Positions 20,039 through 31,321 of a stretch of 64,000 nt of DNA are shown here, piece after piece (position 1 is the stretch's first letter; the number at the start of each line of letters is the position of its first letter). The notes under the pieces are model-generated. The model was not told the origin of the DNA and made no database searches. It was given only the letters and a program-made list of their open reading frames with translations. The position numbers were made by a program, and so were the translations under genes. Location: NCBI GenBank assembly GCA_024114885.1, contig CP099422.1:2108001-2172000 (forward strand), given 5' to 3'. The stretch is from Septoria linicola. Its lineage: Eukaryota > Ascomycota > Dothideomycetes > Mycosphaerellales > Mycosphaerellaceae.

Positions 20039-22765
20039 ATGGGCGTCTCCGGCCTGTTCAAAGAACTCGGCCCGGGCGAGCGTGTCAGTGTGGCAAAGCT
20101 CGCCGCCCACCACTTCACCACCACTGGCAGGCCCCTCCGTCTGGCAGTCGATATTTCCATTTGGCTGTTCCAGATTCTTGCCTCCAAAGGTGGCTCCAAT
20201 CCTGCTCTCCGTACTTTCTACTACCGTCTACTCCGAATACTGTCCCTCCATATCCACCCACTCTTCGTCTTTGATGGCCCCAACAAGCCCACCTTCAAGC
20301 GCAACAAGCGAGTGGGAGGTCCAGGTGTCCGAGTTGCCAGTGTACCAGAGTTCTTGGCTAAGGAATTGTTAAGAAAGTTTGGCTTCCCATGGCATGTGGC
20401 TCCCGGCGAGGCAGAGGCTGAATGTGCTTTGCTGCAGAGAGAGGGCGTGGTGGATGCTGTGCTCAGCGAGGATGTGGACACGCTGATGTTTGGAAGCGGC
20501 GTATTGTGGAGGAGTTGGACTGCCGAGGGCAAGGGCAAGGTGCCTACGCATTGCACCGTCTACAGAAGTGACGAGGTCAAAGAGAAGAGCCGCCTCGACA
20601 AAGAAGGCATGATTTTGGTCGCCTTGATGAGTGGTGGTGATTACATTGTGGAGGGGATTCCTGGCTGCGGGCCAAAAGTGGCATGCGATGCGGCGAGAGC
20701 AGGCTTTGGCAAAGACTTGTGCGAGCTGGCCCGAAGAAGAGACGTGGCTGGGCTGAAGTCATGGAGAGAACGACTACAACACGAGATCAAGACGAATGAG
20801 AGCAAGTTCTTCACGAGAAAGAGTAGCAAGCTGGAGATACCTAACGACTTCCCCAACAGAGAAGTCCTGGGCTATTATACTGACCCATGTGTCAGTACGC
20901 TGGACAAAGTCGCAAGATTGAAGGCGGAGGTGAAGTGGGATCTGGATGTCGACTTCCCTGCACTTCGATCATTCGCAGGCGATGCCTTTGATTGGAGGTG
21001 TCTCGGTGGTGCAAAGAAATTCATACGAAATCTCGCGCCTGCAATGCTAGTACGCAACCTCAGAATCATGGGCCACACTGGTAGGCACCTCGATATCGAC
21101 ACACAGGCGCAATTGGAGCAGCAAAATGTTCTCGCGATCCATGGCAAGCGAAATCATGCTACTACCGACGGCGAACTCGAATACCGCATTACCTTTATCC
21201 CACAGAGTCTAGTACCCATCGATCTAAGCATTGAGGATGAAGATGACGACTTTGTTCCTGCTGGCGGTTCCGATGAAGACATGGAAGCCGAGGATGAGTG
21301 GGCTCAGATACCGAGCAGTACACAGGACGAGTCCGATGCGCCATCCTCACCTACCAAGAAACGCGTCTTCAAGCCATATCATCCCGACCAGCCTGAGAAA
21401 CTCTGGATCATGCGAGACTTTCTCAAGCTTGGCTGTCCTCTTCTAGTTGAGGACTATGAAGATAAGTCGCAAGACCCGAAGGAGTTCTTCAAGCAAAGGC
21501 GCAAGGCACGGGCTGCTGCTAAGGGTGACAGTAACATGCATGCGAAGAAGCTACGGCGCAAGAAGAATGAACCGGACCCAGCTCAACTGTCGATTGATCT
21601 TTTCGGCACGATCACCAAGTCATCACAGGCGTCCGTCGAGGAAGCATGTCCATCTCAAGAACGAGAGCCACTTGAGGTTGTCAATACTGGTGCTAAGGTG
21701 CGACCAAAGAAGCCACGGGCAGCTCAGAAAGAGGCAGAAGTCGATGCTGGTCTGAGGGTCTCTGCGCAATTGCCGCGAAAGTCTACCCAGGAGAGGGCCA
21801 ACAGCTTGCTCGCATATACTTTTGATACCGATAATGAAGAAACGCCGAAAGCTCGAAAAGTCAATCCACCTGCAAAGACGGACAAGGAAATCTTTCAGCA
21901 GTTTGCAAAGCAGAAGTTGCCTGCCTCGCAACGGACACCTCAGCGTCGTAAAAGACGCTCGGATGAGATTGCGAGTCCAGCAAGTGGCCAGAGGTCGATT
22001 CTCAGTTGGGCCACTCCCAGCCCCCATAAGGCTGCAGCGCCAATAGCTCCGTCTGCAAACATCATAAGCCTCCTCTCTTCGTCGCCTGTCAAGGCTATGG
22101 ATGTGCCGCGACCCAGTTCACCTACGCCGGAGAGATTACAAGGCGGCTTCCCACGAGACCACAGTGATGATCCTGTAGACTTTGCCCAACTCCCAGCCTC
22201 CGTGACCAAGAGAAGAGGTAAAGGACCTTTGAAAAGAGCGAAGACAGCGCCTGTTGTAGGTCAAGACGAGGGCGACATAACACGGCATCGAGCAGCGGAT
22301 CGCCCTTCGACGCCTGATCTGCCACCACTTGGCGAGACTGTCGAAGCCATGGACCTCGCGAGCCCCATACCGATCCGATTATTTGCTCCGCAGCCCGCTC
22401 CCGCACCACTGCAAGACAAGACACGGAAGAACTCAAAGCCTACAGTCGCTTCTTCCACCCGCACTTCTTCAGGCTCGACGTCGACCACACTCCGCCGCTC
22501 TCCACGTCAAGCTTCAAAATCGTCGAAATCTTCTGCTCAACCTCAACTCGTCACCAAAGTCACAAAGACCAAGTTCATCGCCAGAGACAGTCTGCCCGGT
22601 GCTTGGAAGGAAGTCGAGGCTGAGACGCTGGATCTTACTGGTGATGGGAGTGGCTGGGCTCAGAGTAGAGGCAAGGCGACTATGGTTAGTGCTGAGAGTT
22701 CGAGAGTTACTACGAAGGGGTGGAGGAAGAGTGGAGTCGAGGTCTTGGATTTGACGGGTGCTTGA
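20039..22765 (+). CDS. Yen1/GEN1-type Holliday junction resolvase (XPG/Rad2 nuclease family)
   Basis: Single exon, 908 aa. The protein starts at the invariant MGVSGLF N-terminus of the XPG family. Metal-binding acids are all visible: D38 (LAVDISIW), D79 (FVFDG), E124/E126 (APGEAEAECA), D145/D147 (LSEDVDTLMFG) and D201 (GGDYIVEGIPGCG, start of the helix-two-turn-helix). The absence of the long XPG insert and the PWHVAPGEAEAE context point to GEN1/Yen1 rather than FEN1, EXO1 or XPG. The enzyme cuts Holliday junctions symmetrically during mitosis or meiosis. After about residue 420 the protein is disordered and rich in SP/TP sites (SSPVKAMDVPRPSSPTPE), fitting CDK control of nuclear import in yeast Yen1. 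The C-terminus ends with two near-repeats, AETLDLTGDG and VEVLDLTGA, resembling SUMO-interacting motifs. Confidence 0.93.
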   Translation: MGVSGLFKELGPGERVSVAKLAAHHFTTTGRPLRLAVDISIWLFQILASKGGSNPALRTFYYRLLRILSLHIHPLFVFDGPNKPTFKRNKRVGGPGVRVASVPEFLAKELLRKFGFPWHVAPGEAEAECALLQREGVVDAVLSEDVDTLMFGSGVLWRSWTAEGKGKVPTHCTVYRSDEVKEKSRLDKEGMILVALMSGGDYIVEGIPGCGPKVACDAARAGFGKDLCELARRRDVAGLKSWRERLQHEIKTNESKFFTRKSSKLEIPNDFPNREVLGYYTDPCVSTLDKVARLKAEVKWDLDVDFPALRSFAGDAFDWRCLGGAKKFIRNLAPAMLVRNLRIMGHTGRHLDIDTQAQLEQQNVLAIHGKRNHATTDGELEYRITFIPQSLVPIDLSIEDEDDDFVPAGGSDEDMEAEDEWAQIPSSTQDESDAPSSPTKKRVFKPYHPDQPEKLWIMRDFLKLGCPLLVEDYEDKSQDPKEFFKQRRKARAAAKGDSNMHAKKLRRKKNEPDPAQLSIDLFGTITKSSQASVEEACPSQEREPLEVVNTGAKVRPKKPRAAQKEAEVDAGLRVSAQLPRKSTQERANSLLAYTFDTDNEETPKARKVNPPAKTDKEIFQQFAKQKLPASQRTPQRRKRRSDEIASPASGQRSILSWATPSPHKAAAPIAPSANIISLLSSSPVKAMDVPRPSSPTPERLQGGFPRDHSDDPVDFAQLPASVTKRRGKGPLKRAKTAPVVGQDEGDITRHRAADRPSTPDLPPLGETVEAMDLASPIPIRLFAPQPAPAPLQDKTRKNSKPTVASSTRTSSGSTSTTLRRSPRQASKSSKSSAQPQLVTKVTKTKFIARDSLPGAWKEVEAETLDLTGDGSGWAQSRGKATMVSAESSRVTTKGWRKSGVEVLDLTGA

Positions 22766-23368
22766 GTAGATGAAGTGATTGATTGGGTTTAGCGATGGTG
22801 TTCTGGTACGGGATCGATTGGAAAGACGATGATGAGGATATGTGTATACCCCTTGGCATACCTGCCTTGAATTGAGGTCATGAGAAATGAACACCATGCG
22901 ATTAAACATGTGTACCATTGATACCAGAAGTCTCCTCTCATGACGTATGAGTGCTGAATTGGATTACTTATTGAACTACGTGAACTACGCGCGGTCTCTG
23001 GTTCTGGTCGATGTCAGTCGTAGTGGGTGGATTTGCAGTGGTCAGCCTGGTGAGCGACTGTGCTGCAGAGTGACTGAACAGTGTGCTGTGCTCACCTATG
23101 TTCCTTAGCGAGGTCTGGAAGAGTGGCATCAGAATGAGAGGTTGCGGGCATCTGTCTGAATCATCGAGCGCTCGTGTTGGAGTAGAGATTGGACGTTCGA
23201 AGTGAGGGCATAGATGTTTACCAGAGAGATGCGGCATCGTGGAATGAGAAGTGCTGGCACAGCTCGAGAGAGAACTTGGAGGACATGTCCACGTTCATAG
23301 GTTCTGTGGTCTCATTGTTGGCACGAGGTACGCAATACATTCGCGAGGCTTTGGGATCAGAAGAGGCC

Positions 23369-23397
23369 TTGTTGTTGCTGTTGCTGTTGTTGTTGTC
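23369..23397 (+). repeat. Imperfect (TTG/CTG)n trinucleotide repeat
   Basis: About nine consecutive TTG or CTG triplets in an intergenic segment. Simple-sequence slippage is the likely origin. Confidence 0.85.
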
Positions 23398-23765
23398 GCA
23401 TTTCGTGTCATTGGGATCGTCTGTGCAAAAAGTCTTGGACGTTGAGCACGGAAAGAGAAGAAGGACTATTTCCCTCTTCTCTCGAGCTCGTTACTGTGGA
23501 TTGCAGTATTAATGTACCCACCCTACAACATCTATTCTCGAGAGATGATTTGTCTGATGCTCACCAAATTTCGCATACTAACTCACATATCGCTCTCCTT
23601 GCTGTGTAGACTCTAGGGAGTGATTATGACCGTCTAATTCGAGCTCGTCGTCGCGCGGCGAGGTGTTGTTGTTGTCGCATGCCGGGTACACGTGATCTAG
23701 GGCTCGGAAGCCCTCCCGTCGCCTTGGTAGCCCACCACTATAAATGTTAGGAATATCTGCCTATC

Positions 23766-24044
23766 ATGCCCTCTACTCGTAAAAGTCCCCTCGTGTCGTC
23801 TCCGCAGCCATACACAGTTCCAGATAGACCAGTCACACGCGAGCGACGTAGCAAAAGCCAGAAACAGCGCCAAATCGAGCAAGATAAGGAAGCCGCGCGC
23901 CTTGGAGTTTTATCACAGGGTAGGAATGCATTTGAGGCCGCCTTGTTGACAGGTCGACCGCTAAGCTGGATGCAAGTCTCCGAGCTCGATTGCCAGTCTG
24001 CGCAGCACAAGCCCCACTGCATCGCAGCTCTGTCCCAGCTCTAG
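23766..24044 (+). CDS. Possible small basic protein (hypothetical)
   Basis: A 92-codon frame with coding-like composition: a Ser/Pro/Arg N-terminus (MPSTRKSPLVSSPQP), a basic helical middle (RERRSKSQKQRQIEQDKEAARLG) and a C-terminal part with GRNAFEAALLTGRPLSWM. A TATAAAT box lies at 23739-23745, about 20 bp before the ATG, closer than usual. No family is recognised. It may be a real small gene, a fragment of a spliced gene, or chance; the helical middle with Arg/Lys/Glu bias is the main argument in favour. Confidence 0.3.
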   Translation: MPSTRKSPLVSSPQPYTVPDRPVTRERRSKSQKQRQIEQDKEAARLGVLSQGRNAFEAALLTGRPLSWMQVSELDCQSAQHKPHCIAALSQL

Positions 24045-25378
24045 ATATTGCTGTTGAAGTGTCCACTTCCTGCTTCTAGAGTCATGCTCCGCTACAGCTG
24101 CAGTGGAATAGATTGCCTTGCAGCACATGCGGACACCGAGATGGCGGCGTAATCAGAGATGCATTATCGCGTGAGCTCATTGTTTCTTCGTGGAATGGAT
24201 GATGACTACCGGCGAAGTGTAGATCATTCCTACGTGTTTGGCAGCATATCAGGAGTAATGGCTTCCATCTGACGTTTTGTACCGCTATCAAAACCTGTCA
24301 TCTCATCAAGATATAGGTGAGCGGTGACAGGATTGGCCAAGGGAAGAAAGATATCACAAGCCGAGTGCTAGGAGACCCATGCCTCGCTTGCCCGCACCCA
24401 CGCTACATCCAGCCATCTTCTATGCATATGATGACCTTCTTGTGATACTCCACGTTGAGGCTCCGGATCATGCGCATACATTGCTTGCATAGCAATATAC
24501 GAGTATGCACTGAAGCGCCTATGACCAAGAGCTATTGCATTGAGCCCACCAGTGAGGCCGTCGCGTGAAGTTGGTGATACGTTGAAGCAGAGCTCCAGCA
24601 TGCAGTTGCATAGTCGATCTTGTCTACTCCCCTAAGGTCATTCCTGCAAGACATTCGGAGTGTTCTTTTTCGACTTGGCCAAAGTCGGTGAAGTGCAATG
24701 TGATGGGGTGCTACGGCCCGCGCGGAAGCTGCCCTGGCTGGCCATTAGTAAACTTAAGTGAACGACTCTCGGGCGAGCTTGGAAGTGGGTGCCTTTTGAG
24801 CGCTTGACTTGAGCTCAGGATTGGCTGTCGCTCCTCACACTTCCTGCATCCACCCTCCACCAAACCAGCATCTACGCGCTCAGTCTGCACCTTTCCAATA
24901 GTGGTGCCTCTCACTGGGACGCACTGTGTGCGGCAGACGGCTACATGCGTGCTCGAATCAGTCGTTGTACGGCAGCTCAGTGTGAGCATAAAGTAGGCGC
25001 TCATCCTCCTCAGGCATGGCTTTTCTTCTCTTCTTTCTTCAGCAAGCGTGTCAATCTCAAGAGCTGGTCTTTGGTCTTTTTTATCCTCTTTTTTTTTGTT
25101 ATTTGTTAATCGTCTAGGCCTGGTGCCATACTATACTACTCACTCACTAATAAACTACCCTCCCAAACGCCAACTTCCCCTACAAACAGAAACCAAACAG
25201 AAATACCAAACACTGCAGTTCTACAAGTCGCTGGTCGACTTTTACCACGATCTAATTACCAGTCTCTTGCTTGCTCAGCACGACTTTTTATCCGAAAACT
25301 CACGATTCTGCACGAACGATATCACGATTTTCGATCCACACGAAACCATAACTTCACGATCACGAAACAACCAGCATA

Positions 25379-26203
25379 ATGGCCGCTATTCAGCTTAACT
25401 TCACCCTCCGCACTTCTGCCAACGTCAAGACTGTCCACTTGCTCGGCTCCTGGGACAACTACAATGGTCAGCTTCCACTTTCCAAGGACTCCTCCAAGAC
25501 TGGTGGCTGGAAGGGCACTTTCAGATTCCAAGGTCAGACACTCAAGCAAGGCCAACGATACTGGTACTACTACATCATCGATGGCTACCACGTCTCTCAC
25601 GATCCAGCCCGCGAGTCCGTCACTGAGCCAACCACTGGCCGCAAGCTGAACACTCTGGACATCCCAACTGGCAAGGCCGCCGAGCCAACGACAACCCGCT
25701 CGTCCAAGGAGTCTCGCCAGTCCCGCCACGCACGCCACTCTTCTTCTGGTGTGCCAAAGGGCCGACCACTCGACAAGTCCCAGATCATCAGCCCAAAGCC
25801 ATACAAGCCACAAGAGTCCTACAAGGTCCGCAACGAGCAGTTCGCCCACCCAACCATGGAGCAGCTCACCGCCAAGTTTGCCCGACAGCAAGTCGCCGAC
25901 GAGTCCAGCGAAGAAGACAGCGAAGACGACAGCGACAACGAGTCCGACGTCCCATCCCTCAGCTCCCGCAGCTCTGGTGGCTCTTCCGTCCGCTCGGGCG
26001 CTTCCTCCCCATCCTCCGTCTCCAGCACCTCTTCGTGCTGCTCATGCGAACGCTACGGCATCACCCGCTCTGGTAATCGCGTCAAGTTGGACTGTGGAGG
26101 TTCCCGGTGCGGCTACTCCGACGGCTCTGACTGCTCGTCCGAGTCCGAGGATGACTACAAGCGTGGTGCTACCCGCCGCCACGGTGTCGTCGTCCGTCAC
26201 TAG
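25379..26203 (+). CDS. esdC: EsdC-like glycogen-binding (AMPK-beta/CBM48 type) protein
   Basis: Single exon, 274 aa. The first 95 residues form a carbohydrate-binding module of the AMPK1-CBM type: LNFTLRTSANVKTVHLLGSWDNY, GGWKGTFRF, and YWYYYIIDGYHVSHDP, with the aromatic residues expected to stack on glycogen. The rest is Ser-rich and acidic (ESSEEDSEDDSDNESD) followed by a short Cys-containing tail (SSCCSCERYG, LDCGGSRCGYSDGSDC). In Aspergillus nidulans the related EsdC is an early sexual development protein with a glycogen-binding domain; databases often label it 'GTP-binding protein EsdC', which the sequence does not support. The strong codon bias (Cys, Pro and Ser choices) and the pyrimidine-rich leader suggest high expression. 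Confidence 0.85.
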   Translation: MAAIQLNFTLRTSANVKTVHLLGSWDNYNGQLPLSKDSSKTGGWKGTFRFQGQTLKQGQRYWYYYIIDGYHVSHDPARESVTEPTTGRKLNTLDIPTGKAAEPTTTRSSKESRQSRHARHSSSGVPKGRPLDKSQIISPKPYKPQESYKVRNEQFAHPTMEQLTAKFARQQVADESSEEDSEDDSDNESDVPSLSSRSSGGSSVRSGASSPSSVSSTSSCCSCERYGITRSGNRVKLDCGGSRCGYSDGSDCSSESEDDYKRGATRRHGVVVRH

Positions 26204-29200
26204 ACGCCTATCGAGGATGATACGATTCTTGTTTTTACCCTTCTCAAGATGGCACTGTCGTGTGCGCATCACACAGATACATACAAGTCTGGATTTTGCT
26301 TCAGCCATTCCTTTTCTCTGAGCGAGTTATTGGTTTTGAGGAAGACGATGCTGCTGCCCATTGACCGCCTAATCTCATGTTCAGCCGGTCTTTGCATGAT
26401 TTACCGCGCCGATGGGTGCTGCGTGGTCTTCCGACAGCCCTTTTCAGTATCTTCTGCGCGCATTGGTCCGTAGTCATCTTTGACTACGGCTGCGACCTGC
26501 AGATAATTCTCGACAAGACGAGACCGCACTTTGCATGAACACTGTTTGCATTGCCAGCGGTCGTGGAAGATGAGGAGAGATGAGGGTGAGGACTTCTGAG
26601 GAGCGGAGGCGAAGTCATGGAGAGAGAGAAGGCTGGCTGGTGGAGTGGTCTGCAGTACAGACGCACCAGTCAGAAGGGACGAGTTGAGGGTAGGAGGGAG
26701 TAGTCGGAGGACATGCAGTGCACACATCTACCGCTTCAGATAGACCATCTATTGACTGCGTGTTGATCTTCCGAGCTACTTCTCCCGATTCTCTTGCCGG
26801 AGGTGCATCATCCCTGACGCTATCCTCCACGGTCGATGACCTACCTTGCCGACGGATTCATGATTATTTCAGTCAAATGTCATCACGATGCCTGAGCTCG
26901 TGACTGCTTGTTCAAAGGTCATGGCTCGACGGTTTTGGCTTGAGCACATGTAGAGAGTCAGGCTCTTCCAATGATCTGCACTGTAGAGTTGAACTTTCTA
27001 CATAACGTGCTAGTACTACAAACGAGCGTCCCGCACCCACAATGTCCACGAAATACAATGCTATGATCAATCCACTATTGTACAAACATGCCGCCTGCCT
27101 GAGGCGTTTAGTATGATGACGTCCATCGGCGACCCCGAAGCCTCATGGCGTCTCTAGTAGCGAATGCGGTAAGGCTCAGATTTCCAACTCCATGTAGATG
27201 CCCAATGCCTCGATTGTGAATACTGATACAATAGTGTCTCGCGAGCCTTGATCGACCGATTGTCGCTGATGCGTGGTTAACTTGTGGTACATCTGATCTG
27301 CCGTGCGGGTGTGTTTCGGCTGTCCGTCAGACCGCGTGTCGGCAGAAGCCATTATGACGATGAAGACCAACGCCGGAACTGTTGTTTTTGTAGTGACAGT
27401 GTTGAAGGGATGTGCCACGTCTTGTCATCGATGGGAATATGCGGCGGCGGAGGGTTTAATGGGGCATCTTGTGTGATGTAGGCAGAATTCTGGAGTTGCG
27501 TTATTATTGGCACAAGACTTCGAGAAAGCGTGCTTCGAACGCTTGATGGTGAGTGCGAGATCTCATGGCCGATAGAGACTGCTTGATATATCACTCCAGT
27601 AGCCAGAGTCCGGGAGTACTTGACTGAGTTGACATGTGGGTTGCTGGGCTCGACGTTCCCGAGAGTGGCTCTCACAGGCATAGCCAACAAGCACGGTCTT
27701 CTCCTTGAGCTGGTGGCCTCGTTGTCTCATTGACGGGCAGGGATCCACAGCGTGCCTGTAGTACAAGCATTTGCATACACTGTATCGTTCGACGACCTGT
27801 ATACACATTGTACCACTGTGGGCTTGTGATACGACAGGATAGTTCTTGTCTGGATCGATCTGATGGTGAACGCTAGGCTGTGCTCAGAATATTGGTGATT
27901 GAGCCTAACTGCAGGGCTGAGTGGCGATATCTTATATGACTTGAATCTCGAGGGAAGGCTGCAAGCGTAAGCTGGGAGACGAACAGTGTACGTCTACATC
28001 TTGTGTAGTCTACAAAGCTTCGTTGGCGGTATGTCGATACTGTCCTGTCATAGGCTCGCAGGACATTTCGGAGCTAATCCTGGCCGCAGAACCACAATAG
28101 CCGTGCTGTCACGCTCGAGCTGCCATCGGACGGGATGGGGTCTAAGGGAGTGTTGCGGTCAGCTAGTGTATCAGAGGAGCGACGAGTGCCCGTGCAGTGA
28201 TAGCCTGTGATGACTCTGCCGACTCGCTGCCGCAGGATTCCCACGAGGCTTCACAAGTGGAGCAGGAGTTCGCTGGACAGGGATGAAGCGCGAGCGCAGA
28301 CATCTCGAGGGAGGCAGACAAATGACTGGTTCGTGGACAGCTGCCGACCGAGCCGTACTAGCACATTCAACAGTACGCCATAGTCGGTGTCTGTTTGGGA
28401 CGGGTGTCATGTCAGCTGAAGACGACAGACCGGCTGTGAACATTAGTTAGTTAGCCTGCCAAAAAGCTTCGGCGTGATCCCTGCGCCCACGAGGTGATCG
28501 TCTTGCGGGACACATCATTCGATCGCTTTCCTTCTCCTCTCATACACCTACACTTAAAGTGCATCGTCAGGCTTCCGAGTGCCCTTGTCGATGCATGAAC
28601 GCCGCGGCTACGAGATGCGCCTTCACAGGTAGTTGACATTGGCATCGTGGTCTTCAGCTTGGCGTTTGGAATTTGCCGTTGTGTCGTCATCTCAATCGTG
28701 ATAGCAAACGACCAATTTCGATACGACGAAGTGCATCTATTTGCCGCATATGAACTTCGATCTCGTCGTGAGCGCTGCCTCCGACAATTTGAGTATACTC
28801 GACACCTCCTTCCCATCACCACAAAGGTCTCTACGCGAAGTGATGGACATCTCAACTCTGAGGTTATCTCGGGGCCTGTGGCTTGCGTGGGCCCACCTGA
28901 GGGCTGAAAATAGTCCTTAGGCCAGTAGCAGCACGCTGGCATCGAGCTGCGCCTAAGAAGAAACTCAAGCCATGAGATCAACAGCCATCATGGTCTCCCA
29001 GGGTTCAAGACTTAGACACCGACTCGAATGATCCAAACGCGAGACGAAAGGTGGTATGTGAGTTGCTTTGCCAGCAGCCGGAGGTCACAACACACGAGGC
29101 CCGTAAGATGACCGAACACGATCTCAGCCACTCACAAGCTTGAAAAGCCCTTCAAAGTGCACAAGGCTGACGTGCCACTGATAGACGAGTCTCTTTCGGG

Positions 29201-29571
29201 ATACAGGTTCAACGTCTCCTTGCAGCCCTGCAGTATGCGTCAATCCTTCGTGCAGCTACTCAAAGGATGCGATCACGGTACATTGACCTACCGGTGTAGG
29301 ATTAGGTACACCTCACACTGCCGCAACGTCTCTTCACTCCATAGCACGCTCAAAGCGTGCCATTTCGGCCGAGGACGTTGTATTGCAGGGCTGTGCGTCA
29401 CGACTGCATGTGAAAGATACCCTATCGGTGAATAGTATTCCTTCTGGGACTTATATACGTAAACCAGCCTTGTCTCTATCACAGGTCCGAATACGCTGCA
29501 CATGATCCTCCCAAGATGACGCATAAGATCTAGTAGCGATGCAGCGCTGTCACGCTGTCCACTCGCCCGCA
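26204..29571. other. 3.4 kb gene-poor region
   Basis: No frame here resembles a family, and none has sustained coding composition. No tRNA, 5S rRNA or terminal repeat was recognised. It may contain long UTRs of the flanking genes or a decayed element too diverged to read by eye. Confidence 0.4.
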
Positions 29572-30957
29572 CTATGCGGTACCATTGGTCTTTGTCTCAG
29601 GATCTTGCTCCTGTGGCAAGGGCAGAGATTTTGGCGGCGCAGGATTGAGTATGCCTGCTGCGTCAATCAAAGGCGCTGATGGATTGAGCTCGAGGCCGAA
29701 GCCTGGCAGGTCCAGGACTGACACATCGAGATAGCCGTTCGTCGGGATTGGCTCGTTCGTGAACAAATTGCCGAAGACAGGCAGCACGCTCTTGCCATCT
29801 GGTGAGTTTGCCAAGTACTCTTGGAAAGGACTGTGTGGCTGCGAAACCACAAAGTGGTACGAATATGGCCCGCTTGCATGAGGTATCACTGGGATGTCGT
29901 ATGCTGCTGCCATTGCCGATACCTTCAGCAGCTCCGTAAGACCACCAACCCACATGACGTCTGGTTGCAGAATGTCAAGATTCCGGCCTTCAATCAGCTT
30001 CCTGAAGCCATATCTCGAGTATTCGTGCTCGCCAGTCGTGAACTTGACAGTTCGGTGCGCTGCCTTGAGCAAGGCGTGGCCGTCGAAGTCATCGGGCGAA
30101 AGGCACTCCTCCCACCAATCGATGTCCAAGTCCTTGCACTTTTCCACCAGCTCGATTGTATAAGGCACATTGAGACTCATGTAGCAGTCCACGCGAAGTG
30201 GAAAGTCTGGCCCAACCTCTGACCTCTTCTGGCGTAGGTATGCGATGTTCTTCCTCATACCCTCCGGACCCTCACCTGGGCTGTATGGCAGTGCGACCTT
30301 TGCACCACTAAATCCTGCATCTCGTGCCGAGGCCGGTTCTGGTCCAGTGCAGTAGAAGTTCAATCGCTCACGTGTAGCACCACCAATTAACTTGTATACT
30401 GGCTCATTCCTGATCTTGCCAACTAGATCCCACAGTGCAAGATCGATGACAGATATGACAGCGACCGGCAGGCCTTTGCGGCCATAGAACATGGATCCCC
30501 GGTACATCTGCTCGAAGAGGTGATTCGTGTCGCGTGGATCTAATTTCAATCAGCCACTCCTTTGCACATACGACTTTGACCATCACATACCTGCGCCAAT
30601 CAAGAATCGACGAAAGTGCTCAGCAACCAGCCAGCAAGCTGGAGGTCCGCCAAAACCGGTAGCGAAGCCCTTCGTTCCATCGTCGGCCTCGATCTCCACG
30701 CAGAAAGAACCCAACACGTTGATGCCCCAGCTTGTACGCGACTTGCGATATGCCTCATAGCCTGACATCGGCGTTGAGATCTTGGAATCGATCAACCAAT
30801 GGCCGCCCTTGACATTGTGGTAATCGCCGCCGGAGCCAACACCTTGAATGATAAATGTCTTGATCTCCTTGATGCGTGGGAAGCGTGCTACGCCGCCTTT
30901 GCCTTCTGCCATTGTGGCTGCTGGCATGAACGATTGTACTGAGTATGAGAACGTCAA
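29572..30957 (-). CDS. L-rhamnonate dehydratase (enolase superfamily, MR subgroup)
   Basis: Exons 30957-30591 and 30539-29572 give 444 aa; a second Met ten codons in (30927) is an equally good start. The protein follows rhamnonate dehydratases: RIKEIKTFIIQGVGSGGDYHN, the capping-domain loop FATGFGGPPACWLVAEHF, LALWDLVGKIRNEPVYKLIGG, then the barrel with metal-ligand strands VDCYMSLN, WWEECLSPDD and GEHEYSRYGF, the DILQPDVMWVGGLTE strand, and VIPHASGPYSYHF near the catalytic His. It dehydrates L-rhamnonate to 2-keto-3-deoxy-L-rhamnonate, the third step (LRA3-type; naming differs among species) of the nonphosphorylative fungal L-rhamnose pathway. It is divergent from a Zn2Cys6 factor, the arrangement expected of a substrate-specific regulator. 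Other acid-sugar dehydratase specificities remain possible. Confidence 0.9.
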
Positions 30958-31321
30958 ATTGGTTTTTCTGCGAGTGCAAGGTGAGCTGCTTCGAGAGGTA
31001 ACTAGTGCTTAGACGCTGTCGGGAAAGGAGAGGTAGAAGAATAAGACTGCTCGAAGCGATTCGGCGGCAACTTGACCATTTGTTCGTCTATCTCTTACGG
31101 TACACTTGGCTGGTGGGTCCGTCGACCAGAGCTGCGCAGGGACAATGTGCCGACATGTCGAGCAGCCGGGCAGCATAGACGGTGGTTCAAGAGTGTGGAT
31201 TCGCTGATGCACTGCCCAAGCTCGCTCCAGTGGCCTCGGTGCGGGGGAATTCTTCAAAAGCTCGGTCAAGCAGCATCCGCCGTCCAGCGCCTCTCTCGTC
31301 GCATTTTCTACCGAGTTCACG
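30958..31321. promoter_or_regulatory. Shared promoter of rhamnonate dehydratase and the Zn2Cys6 factor
   Basis: About 360 bp between divergent starts. It contains several CGG/CCG triplets (for instance TTCGGCGGCAA near 31060 and ATCCGCCGTCC near 31278) of the kind bound by binuclear zinc-cluster proteins, but no motif can be assigned with certainty. Confidence 0.45.

Larger units (their letters stand above)
22766..25378. other. 2.6 kb sparse region between the resolvase and the EsdC-like gene
   Basis: It contains the 3' flank of the resolvase, a trinucleotide repeat, one possible small gene (23766-24044) and, from about 25000, a pyrimidine-rich leader (TCTTCTCTTCTTTC and a T9 run) typical of a highly expressed fungal gene. 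Nothing else was recognised. Confidence 0.4.
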
